Part shown: positions 1 through 7,460 of the stretch, in pieces | Position numbering within the stretch: the stretch's first letter is position 1 | Layout of the letters: each line of letters begins with the position of its first letter | Source of the DNA: Pseudomonadota bacterium | Lineage (GTDB): Bacteria; Pseudomonadota; Alphaproteobacteria; Rhizobiales; Kaistiaceae | Direction of reading: 5' to 3' | Assembly (NCBI GenBank): GCA_023433185.1 | Contig: JAEZEN010000325.1 | Span: 1-7,460 of the forward strand | DNA: 7,460 nucleotides | Translations under genes and position numbers: made by a program | The notes under the pieces: generated by a model | The model's database searches: none | Told to the model about the DNA's origin: nothing | Seen by the model: the letters and a program-made list of their open reading frames with translations, nothing else

Positions 1-1
1 G

Positions 2-151
2 ATCCCGACCATGGCGGCACCGGCGGCGCCGCCGCCCGAGACGCCGCGACGGCTCGCCAGCGACTTCGACTGGCCCGAGGACACCGTCGCCAGCGGCGCC
101 AATACCTTCCTGCCGACGGGACTGGACGTTCCGCCACCGACCGCGAACTGA
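2..151 (+). CDS. C-terminal end of an unidentified protein (5' truncated by window edge)
   Basis: An open frame enters from the window edge and stops at TGA 149-151, giving 49 residues. The tail is rich in Pro and Ala at first, followed by an acidic, aromatic stretch (SDFDWPEDTVASG) and a Pro-rich end. About 43 of the 49 codons end in G or C, as in the proven genes of this window, and the other forward frame I read through here gives an implausible Arg/Gln-rich product, so I take this frame as coding. The stop lies 12 bases from the stop of the convergent lipid kinase gene. I do not recognise the protein and the fragment contains no diagnostic motif; no function is proposed. An ATG at 11-13 lies in frame, but a 46-residue complete gene is less likely than the end of a longer one. 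Confidence 0.45.
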   Translation: MPTMAAPAAPPPETPRRLASDFDWPEDTVASGANTFLPTGLDVPPPTAN

Positions 152-163
152 GCCGCGCAGGCT

Positions 164-1051
164 TCAGCGGACAGGGTCAGCGGGCGCGAAGACGCGGAGC
201 GCCGCGGGAAGCACCGAGAAGTCGGCAGGCGTTTCGGTCGTCACCTCGCCGTCGGTGTTCACCGGCATCGGCTTCTCGGTCTCGATCCGCACCGTCGGGC
301 CGCGGAAGAAGGCGACATCGTCGCGCTCGACCAGGGTGCCGTCGCGAAGCTTCGGCGCGAGGGCGATGAGATTGGCGATCGACGCGGTCTCGATGGCGTA
401 GACGTCGAGCAGGCCGTCGTCGATCCGCGCGTCGGGGCTGACCATCAGTCCGCCGCCATAGTGGATGCCGTTGCCGACGGCGATCTGGTAGGCGAGCACC
501 CGTTCCGAACGGTCGCCGCAGGTGATCCGTGCCGAGAAGCGCTGCGCCTCGTTGAGCGAATCGAGGGTCGCCACGACGTAGCTCAACACGCCCCACTGCC
601 GCTTGAGCTGCTCGTCCTGGCGCCTGGCGATGCTCACCGAGAGACCGACGCTCGCAACGTTGAGGAAATGCGAGCCGTTCACCTTGCCGACATCGATCGA
701 TCGGAGATGGCCGGCCGCGATGACGCCGGCCGCGGCCAGCGGGTCGGCGGGGATGCCGAGGGTGAGGGCGAGGTCGTTCGCCGTGCCGAAGGGGAGGATG
801 CCGACCGGCTTGGCCGCCGCAATGAGGGCCGGGATGGCACCGTTCACCGTGCCGTCGCCGCCGGCCACGACGATCGCATCGTTCCCTTCCGCGCAGCCGC
901 GGATGACCTCGGCGAGGGACTCCCGGCTCGCGCTCTGCCGGATGTCGAGGTCGAAGTCGTGGACCGCCAGATAGGCGAGCGCGTCGCCCACCATGCGCTG
1001 CGCCCGGGACGCCTTGAGATTGACGACGACGAGGAGCCGGCCCTTGACCAC
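164..1051 (-). CDS. YegS/diacylglycerol kinase-family lipid kinase
   Basis: The 295-residue product is a full-length member of the DAGK-catalytic (YegS/DgkB/sphingosine kinase) family, which phosphorylates diacylglycerol-like lipids with ATP at the cytoplasmic face of the membrane. The nucleotide-binding motif GGDGTVN is at residues 64-70 and the PFGTANDLA motif at 87-95. The C-terminal lobe carries the family signature around SPDARIDDGLLDV (205-217) and the conserved DGE at 267-269. Near the N terminus the loop reads VNLKASR rather than the NPxSG of DgkB, closer to what I remember of E. coli YegS. No signal peptide or membrane segment is seen. The start is GTG at 1051, 13 bases after the secA stop and without a clear Shine-Dalgarno sequence, so it is probably cotranscribed and translationally coupled with secA. 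The exact lipid substrate cannot be read from the sequence. The name dgkB or yegS would be a guess. Confidence 0.9.
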   Translation of the reverse strand: MVKGRLLVVVNLKASRAQRMVGDALAYLAVHDFDLDIRQSASRESLAEVIRGCAEGNDAIVVAGGDGTVNGAIPALIAAAKPVGILPFGTANDLALTLGIPADPLAAAGVIAAGHLRSIDVGKVNGSHFLNVASVGLSVSIARRQDEQLKRQWGVLSYVVATLDSLNEAQRFSARITCGDRSERVLAYQIAVGNGIHYGGGLMVSPDARIDDGLLDVYAIETASIANLIALAPKLRDGTLVERDDVAFFRGPTVRIETEKPMPVNTDGEVTTETPADFSVLPAALRVFAPADPVR

Positions 1052-1064
1052 GTGCGGGCTCGGC

Positions 1065-3869
<2,805 letters not shown>

Positions 3870-3876
3870 GCCGTGA

Positions 3877-3881
3877 TCCTT
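3877..3881 (-). promoter_or_regulatory. Ribosome binding site of secA
   Basis: Read on the minus strand, AAGGA lies seven bases before the ATG at 3869. It fixes the secA start. Confidence 0.8.
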
Positions 3882-3971
3882 GCGAAACTCGCCCCGCGAG
3901 CGCGTCCATCAGGGACGTGAGGAACCCGCCGCCGTCGATGCCACGTGAAGACGGCGCCGTCCGAGCGATCG

Positions 3972-4009
3972 CCAAGCGTGGGATTCCAAAGCGTTCTGGA
4001 CGCCAAGCG
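3972..4009. repeat. Cluster of three short CCAA(A)GCG repeats at the secA transcription start
   Basis: On the plus strand GCCAAGCG occurs at 3971-3978 and again at 4002-4009, exactly 31 bases apart (about three helical turns). A variant with one extra A, CCAAAGCG, lies between them at 3986-3993. The cluster sits immediately downstream of the predicted secA -10 element and overlaps the predicted transcription start. This arrangement would suit an operator, but no regulator is known to me for this sequence, and chance is possible. Confidence 0.35.
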
Positions 4010-4015
4010 AGGAGA

Positions 4016-4044
4016 CAGATAAGAGGGGGGCCAAGGGATGTCAA
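4016..4044 (-). promoter_or_regulatory. Probable sigma70-type promoter of secA
   Basis: On the minus strand a perfect TTGACA (-35, positions 4044-4039) is followed after 17 bases by TATCTG (-10, positions 4021-4016). The hexamer TTATCT with a 16-base spacer is the alternative reading. Alphaproteobacterial housekeeping promoters keep the -35 better than the -10, and this fits. Transcription would start near 4009, leaving a leader of about 140 bases before the secA ATG. It is the best promoter match I found in the window. Confidence 0.65.
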
Positions 4045-4072
4045 CGGCGCCGGGAGATGTCCGGCCATCCCG

Positions 4073-4116
4073 CCCCTGACCGTCCGGACGGCCGGAGGGG
4101 GAGACGAGAACCCCTC
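4073..4116 (+). promoter_or_regulatory. Two mutually exclusive hairpins in the isomerase leader
   Basis: CCCCT at 4073-4077 can pair with AGGGG at 4096-4100, stacked on an inner TCCGG/CCGGA stem (4083-4087 with 4092-4096, sharing one base). The same AGGGG, extended to GAGGGG (4095-4100), can instead pair with CCCCTC at 4111-4116 across a ten-base loop. Only one of the two can form at a time. The second stem ends eleven bases before the isomerase ribosome binding site. If transcribed, this could tune expression of the isomerase gene; the transcript start is not known. Confidence 0.3.
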
Positions 4117-4126
4117 AGGGACGGAC

Positions 4127-4130
4127 AGGA
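4127..4130 (+). promoter_or_regulatory. Ribosome binding site of the parvulin gene
   Basis: AGGA lies nine bases before the ATG at 4140 and supports that start. The start also gives a complete signal peptide. Confidence 0.6.
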
Positions 4131-4139
4131 CAGACGCCC

Positions 4140-5027
4140 ATGTTTTCGCCACGCCTCTCCTTTCGCCGGCTCGCCGGCATGGTTGCCCTGCTTGTCGCCG
4201 CGACGGCCGGGACCGCCTCCCTGGCCACCGCCCAGACACTGACCCCGGAGACCGTCGTCGCCACGATCAACGGCACGCCGATCACCGTCGGCGAACTGCA
4301 GCTCGCCGGCGCCGAGTTCGCCGACCAGCTCGGCCAGGTCCCCCCCGACCGCCGCGACAGCGCGGTGCTGGACCTCGTCATCAACATGCGCCTGGCGAGC
4401 GACGCCGCGGTTGCCGCCGGCCTCGATGCCAAGCCCGAGGTCGTTGAACGCCTCGCCCTCGCGCGCGACCGCACGCTCTACAGCGAGTTCCTGCGGGAGA
4501 AGTTCCTCGCCGCGGTCACCGATGAGGCGGTGCAGGCGCGCTACGACGCGGAAATGGCCGACTTTCAGCCGGTCGAGGAGATCCGCGCCCGCCACATCCT
4601 GGTCGGGACGGACCAGGAGGATCTCGCAAGGGAGATCATCGCCGAGCTCGACGCCGGGGGCGACTTCGCCGCCATCGCGGCCGAATCGTCGCAGGATCCC
4701 GGCTCCGGCGCGAGCGGCGGCGACCTCGGCTGGTTCCGGCGCGGCATGATGGTGAAGCCCTTCGAGGACGCCGCCTTCGCCCTCGAGCCCGGCCAGTATT
4801 CCGAGACCCCCGTCCGGTCGGACTTCGGCTGGCACATCATCCTCGTCGAGGAAAAGCGGATGGCGCCGCCGCCGACGCTCGACCAGGAGCGCGCCCGCAT
4901 CGAGCAGGAAATCGTCCGCGATACCTTCGACAGCGAGATCGGCGGCCTGCGCGAGACGGCGCGGATCGAGTTCACGGCGTTCCCCGACCCGGCGCCGCCG
5001 CCGACCGAGCCGGAGCCCGCGGAATAG
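4140..5027 (+). CDS. Periplasmic parvulin-type peptidyl-prolyl cis-trans isomerase (SurA/PrsA-like)
   Basis: The 295-residue product is an exported folding helper that isomerises Xaa-Pro bonds in proteins arriving in the periplasm. A basic n-region (MFSPRLSFRR), a hydrophobic stretch at 11-30 and an Ala-Thr-Ala site at 29-31 make a signal peptide cleaved near residue 31; no lipobox cysteine is present. Residues about 38-135 form a helical SurA-N-like chaperone domain beginning VVATINGTPITVGEL. The parvulin domain spans about 146-240, with catalytic-type His152 (RARHILV) and His232 (GWHIILV), the GGDLGWF segment at 193-199 and Phe208. The end is rich in Pro and Glu (DPAPPPTEPEPAE). The gene is divergent from secA, which fits a role in the same export route, and lies 132 bases ahead of argJ. 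One parvulin domain and 295 residues fit the short alphaproteobacterial type better than the longer SurA of E. coli with its two parvulin domains. I am sure of the family but not of a gene name. Confidence 0.95.
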   Translation: MFSPRLSFRRLAGMVALLVAATAGTASLATAQTLTPETVVATINGTPITVGELQLAGAEFADQLGQVPPDRRDSAVLDLVINMRLASDAAVAAGLDAKPEVVERLALARDRTLYSEFLREKFLAAVTDEAVQARYDAEMADFQPVEEIRARHILVGTDQEDLAREIIAELDAGGDFAAIAAESSQDPGSGASGGDLGWFRRGMMVKPFEDAAFALEPGQYSETPVRSDFGWHIILVEEKRMAPPPTLDQERARIEQEIVRDTFDSEIGGLRETARIEFTAFPDPAPPPTEPEPAE

Positions 5028-5102
5028 GCGCAAGCCTTCGGCGAAGGCGCCCGCGCGCGGGCCCTGGCGGGCCGCCTGCGTTTCCGGCGCGGCGGCTTGC
5101 GC
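5028..5102 (+). repeat. Nested inverted repeats between the isomerase gene and argJ
   Basis: Directly after the isomerase stop, GCGCAAGCC (5028-5036) is matched by a perfect inverted copy, GGCTTGCGC, at 5094-5102. Between and overlapping these arms are GCCTTC/GAAGGC (5034-5039 with 5043-5048, three-base loop), the 14-base perfect palindrome GCCCGCGCGCGGGC (5049-5062), and GGCCC/GGGCC (5060-5064 with 5069-5073). The first local hairpin shares bases 5034-5036 with the outer arm, so the long-range stem and the local stem exclude each other. No T-run follows, so this is not a standard intrinsic terminator. It may be a processing, stabilising or attenuating structure on a shared transcript, or simply a GC-rich spacer. 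Confidence 0.5.
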
Positions 5103-5147
5103 GGGGCCGCCGAGTCGGGCAAACGGATCGCGCCCCGCTGGACCCCC

Positions 5148-5151
5148 GAGG
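5148..5151 (+). promoter_or_regulatory. Ribosome binding site of argJ (decides the start)
   Basis: GAGG lies eight bases before the ATG at 5160. The open frame extends upstream to a TTG at 5097, but those 21 extra residues have no site and lie in the structured spacer, so 5160 is chosen. Confidence 0.7.
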
Positions 5152-5159
5152 TTTTCCCG

Positions 5160-6392
5160 ATGTCGACCGCGGTTTCGCCGCTTGCGCCGAAGTCCTATCC
5201 CGAGATGCCGGCAATCGCCGGGGCCGCCTTCGCGACGGCCGAGGCCGGCATCAAGTACCGCGACCGCACCGATGTCCTCCTGGCGGTGTTCGACAAGGGA
5301 ACGCAGGTGGCGGGCGTCTTCACCCGCTCGAAGTGCCGCTCGGCGCCGGTGGACTGGTGCGCCGCGGCGCTCCCCGGCGGCACGGCACGGGCCCTCCTCG
5401 TCAATTCCGGCAATGCCAATGCCTTCACCGGGCGGAAGGGCAGGGAGACGGTTAAGCTCTCGGCGGCGATGGTCGCCAAGGCGGTCGGCTGCCCGGCAAG
5501 GCAGGTCTTCCTCGCCTCGACCGGCGTCATCGGCGAGCCGCTGCCGGCGGCGAAGTTCGAAGGGGTCGTCGACGACCTGGCGCTCCGCGTCGTGCCCGAC
5601 GGCTGGACCGCGGCGGCCCGCGCGATCATGACCACCGACACCTATCCGAAGCTCGCGACGCGGACCGTGCCCTTCGGCGACGGCACCGTCACCATCAACG
5701 GCATCGCCAAAGGCGCCGGCATGATCGCCCCCGACATGGCGACGATGCTGGCCTTCGTCGCCACCGACGCGCCGATCCCGGCGCCGATCCTGCAGGCGCT
5801 CCTGTCGAAAGGCGTCACCGGCAGCTTCAACGCGATCACCGTCGACAGCGACACCTCGACCTCCGACACGCTGCTCCTCTTCGCGACCGGCAAGGCGCCC
5901 GTCGCGCCGGTGGAGAGCGCCCGCGACCGGCGCCTCGCCGCGTTTCGCGCCACCCTCGACGACCTGCTCCTCGACCTCTCCCACCAGGTGGTGAAGGACG
6001 GCGAGGGCGCGCGGAAGTTCGTCGAGATCCGGGTCGAAGGCGCGGTGTCGAAGGCCTCGGCCCGACGCATCGCGCTGTCGATCGCCAACTCGCCGCTGGT
6101 CAAGACCGCGATCGCCGGCGAGGACGCCAACTGGGGCCGCATCGTCATGGCGGTCGGCAAGGCCGGCGAGCCGGCCGACCGCGACCGCCTCGCCATCGCC
6201 TTCGGCGACATCCGGGTCGCGGTGAAGGGCGAGCGCGACCCGGCCTATTCCGAGGCGGCAACCTCGGCCTACATGAAGAACGAGGCGATCGTCATCAGCG
6301 TCGACCTCGGCCTCGGCAAGGCCAGCGACCGCGTCTGGACCTGCGACCTCACCAAGGAATACGTCGCCATCAACGGCGACTACCGGAGCTGA
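5160..6392 (+). CDS. argJ: Glutamate N-acetyltransferase / ornithine acetyltransferase ArgJ
   Basis: ArgJ moves the acetyl group from N-acetylornithine to glutamate, releasing ornithine and recycling N-acetylglutamate in the cyclic arginine pathway; some members also use acetyl-CoA. The 410-residue product is of normal length. Family motifs in order are [10 protein letters not shown] (82-91), [10 protein letters not shown] (120-129), MTTDTYPK (157-164), [14 protein letters not shown] (184-197), DSDTSTSD (229-236), GEDANWGRI (320-328) and the C-terminal INGDYRS. The precursor of this family cuts itself between Ala and Thr in the MATML motif, here Ala194 and Thr195, making the new N-terminal Thr the nucleophile; all needed residues are present. 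It acts as a cytoplasmic alpha/beta heterotetramer. It may be cotranscribed with the isomerase gene, since I see no clear promoter in the spacer. Sequence alone does not tell whether it is mono- or bifunctional. Confidence 0.98.
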   Translation: MSTAVSPLAPKSYPEMPAIAGAAFATAEAGIKYRDRTDVLLAVFDKGTQVAGVFTRSKCRSAPVDWCAAALPGGTARALLVNSGNANAFTGRKGRETVKLSAAMVAKAVGCPARQVFLASTGVIGEPLPAAKFEGVVDDLALRVVPDGWTAAARAIMTTDTYPKLATRTVPFGDGTVTINGIAKGAGMIAPDMATMLAFVATDAPIPAPILQALLSKGVTGSFNAITVDSDTSTSDTLLLFATGKAPVAPVESARDRRLAAFRATLDDLLLDLSHQVVKDGEGARKFVEIRVEGAVSKASARRIALSIANSPLVKTAIAGEDANWGRIVMAVGKAGEPADRDRLAIAFGDIRVAVKGERDPAYSEAATSAYMKNEAIVISVDLGLGKASDRVWTCDLTKEYVAINGDYRS

Positions 6393-6442
6393 GCCGCCGG
6401 TTGCGGGCGCCGGTCGCGCTGCGGCCGCCCCCTGTGGACCCC

Positions 6443-6476
6443 GGGCCGGCGCGGCGTGAAATCCGCCGGCCCTTCT
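6443..6476 (+). terminator. Candidate intrinsic terminator after argJ
   Basis: GGGCCGGCG (6443-6451) and CGCCGGCCC (6464-6472) form a perfect nine-pair GC stem with a twelve-base loop, followed by the short tail TTCT. The stem is strong but the T-tract is poor, so termination may be partial. It starts 51 bases after the argJ stop and overlaps the proposed mutS promoter. Confidence 0.45.
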
Positions 6477-6484
6477 GCTAGCGT
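6456..6484 (+). promoter_or_regulatory. Possible mutS promoter giving a near-leaderless transcript
   Basis: GTGAAA (6456-6461) and TAGCGT (6479-6484) are separated by 17 bases, and the -10 is preceded by TGC, the extended -10 form. Both hexamers are imperfect. Transcription would begin near 6490-6492, two to four bases before the mutS ATG, which has no Shine-Dalgarno sequence. The -35 lies in the loop of the terminator-like hairpin. Confidence 0.3.
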
Positions 6485-6493
6485 CCGGCCGCC

Positions 6494-7460
6494 ATGGACA
6501 GCCCCGCCCCGGAGAGTTCGAGCCCGCCCGCCCCGGATGTCGCCGGCGCGACGCCGATGATGGCGCAGTACGTCGAGATCAAGGCCGCCAATCCGGACTG
6601 CCTGCTGTTCTACCGGATGGGCGACTTCTACGAGATGTTCTTCGACGATGCCGAGATCGCCTCGCGGGCGCTCGGCATCACCCTCACCAAGCGCGGCAAG
6701 CACCAGGGCGCCGACATCCCGATGTGCGGCGTGCCGATCCACGCCGCCGACCAGTATCTCCAGCGCCTCATCGCCCTCGGCCATCGGGTCGCAGTCTGCG
6801 AGCAGGTCGAGGACCCGGCCGAGGCGAAGAAGCGCGGCCACAAGGCGGTGGTCCGCCGCGACGTGATCCGGCTCGTCACGCCGGGCACCCTGACCGAGGA
6901 CTCGCTGCTCTCGCCGGGCCGCAACAACTACCTCGCCGCCGTCGCCCGGCTGCGCGGCGCCGGCCCCGACGGCGGCGACCTCTACGGCCTTGCCTGGATC
7001 GACATCTCGACCGGCGAGTTCCGGGTGGCGACGAGCGATGCGGCGCGGCTCTCCGCCGACCTCGCCCGGATCGATGCGCGCGAGCTGCTGGTGCCGGACG
7101 GGGTCTTCGCCGATGCGGCGATGAACGCCTTCTGGCGCGGGCTGGGGCCTGCGGTGACGCCGCTGCCCGCCGCCTTCTTCGACGGAGCCACGGCCGAGAC
7201 GCGCCTCGCCGGCTACTTCGCGGTCAGGACCCTCGACGGCTTCGGCACCTTCTCGCGCGCCGAGCTGTGCGCTGCCGCCGCCGCGCTCGCCTATATCGAG
7301 AAGACGCAGATCGGAGAGCGGCCGCCGCTCTCCCCGCCCCCGGCCGAGGCGAGCGGGGCGACGATGCTGATCGCCGCGGCGACCCGCGCCAATCTCGAGC
7401 TCGCCACGACCCTCTCGGGCGAACGCAGCGGCAGTCTCGTCGCCGCGGTCGACCGTACCG
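6494..7460 (+). CDS. mutS: DNA mismatch repair protein MutS, N-terminal part (truncated by window edge)
   Basis: MutS binds mismatches and small loops in DNA and recruits MutL. The frame is open from ATG 6494 to the window end, giving 322 residues, roughly the first third of a typical MutS; the ATPase domain lies outside. After a Pro/Ser-rich leader of about 20 residues comes [11 protein letters not shown], then [17 protein letters not shown], with the mismatch-wedging Phe45-x-Glu47 of domain [21 protein letters not shown] (65-84) and LVTPGTLTE follow, then the connector domain with ISTGEF, and the start of the core domain at ATRANLELA (296-304). An in-frame TAG at 6479-6481 means the start cannot lie further upstream; ATG 6557 or 6560 would give a form without the leader but have no better ribosome binding site. 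The gene follows argJ after 101 bases. Confidence 0.97.
   Translation, partial: MDSPAPESSSPPAPDVAGATPMMAQYVEIKAANPDCLLFYRMGDFYEMFFDDAEIASRALGITLTKRGKHQGADIPMCGVPIHAADQYLQRLIALGHRVAVCEQVEDPAEAKKRGHKAVVRRDVIRLVTPGTLTEDSLLSPGRNNYLAAVARLRGAGPDGGDLYGLAWIDISTGEFRVATSDAARLSADLARIDARELLVPDGVFADAAMNAFWRGLGPAVTPLPAAFFDGATAETRLAGYFAVRTLDGFGTFSRAELCAAAAALAYIEKTQIGERPPLSPPPAEASGATMLIAAATRANLELATTLSGERSGSLVAAVDRT

Larger units (their letters stand above)
3870..4139. other. Divergent intergenic region between secA and the isomerase gene
   Basis: These 270 bases separate two divergent genes and must hold promoters for both. On the secA side I see a strong promoter (4016-4044) and a leader of about 140 bases containing a perfect 12-base palindrome, GACGGCGCCGTC, at 3950-3961. 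On the isomerase side I see hairpins at 4073-4116, a second perfect 12-base palindrome, CCGTCCGGACGG, at 4080-4091, and a ribosome binding site. I found no convincing plus-strand promoter; the nearest candidate is GATAAG at 4018-4023 with a poor -35 (TTCTGG, 3994-3999, 18-base spacer). A run of six G at 4025-4030 lies inside the secA promoter spacer. No small gene is supported here. Confidence 0.8.

Noticed and set aside
3994..4023. Plus-strand promoter TTCTGG / GATAAG for the isomerase gene
   Set aside because: The -35 matches only two consensus bases and the -10 overlaps the much better secA -10 on the other strand; not strong enough to list.
5097..5159. Upstream TTG start for argJ adding 21 residues
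   Set aside because: The added residues are not typical of ArgJ, lie in the structured spacer and have no ribosome binding site, while ATG 5160 has GAGG at good spacing.
4041..5984. A 647-codon open frame on the minus strand across the isomerase gene and argJ
   Set aside because: It too is in codon register with both real genes and spans two of them plus their spacers. The Arg/Gly/Glu-rich translation has no recognisable domain.
6380..6841. Minus-strand open frame of 153 codons over the argJ-mutS junction
   Set aside because: It is antisense to the clear MutS N terminus, and the protein is Arg/Gly-rich with no domain.

Overview
This 7460-base window is GC-rich chromosomal DNA carrying housekeeping genes. 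The codons strongly prefer G or C in third position. Gene content and order (secA divergent from a parvulin-type prolyl isomerase that is followed by argJ) point to an alphaproteobacterium, most likely a member of the Hyphomicrobiales (Rhizobiales). That placement rests on remembered synteny and protein character, not on a database search. I see no mobile element, CRISPR array, tRNA, rRNA or phage gene.

Layout. Positions 2-151 (+) hold the last 49 codons of an unidentified gene. It converges on a two-gene minus-strand unit made of secA (3869-1065) and, 13 bases after it, a YegS-like diacylglycerol/lipid kinase gene (1051-164). A 270-base divergent region (3870-4139) separates secA from the plus-strand genes. 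It holds a good sigma70-type promoter for secA (TTGACA, 17-base spacer, TATCTG), a secA leader of about 140 bases, a cluster of short CCAA(A)GCG repeats at the predicted start of transcription, and two competing hairpins in front of the isomerase gene. On the plus strand follow a periplasmic parvulin-type peptidyl-prolyl isomerase (4140-5027), a 132-base spacer rich in nested inverted repeats, argJ (5160-6392), a 101-base spacer with a terminator-like hairpin, and the 5' part of mutS (from 6494, running off the window end).

Functionally, secA and the isomerase both serve the export route: SecA drives unfolded preproteins through SecYEG, and the isomerase helps fold them in the periplasm. The lipid kinase may recycle or phosphorylate membrane lipids. 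argJ makes ornithine for arginine synthesis, and mutS starts mismatch repair; these two have no obvious functional link to the export genes.

The coding content is ordinary. The points worth a second look are in the spacers and in details: a possible leaderless mutS transcript whose promoter overlaps the argJ terminator hairpin, alternative RNA folds ahead of the isomerase and argJ, the repeat cluster at the secA promoter, and a roughly 23-residue insertion in the second nucleotide-binding domain of SecA. I found no convincing evidence of a new biological system.
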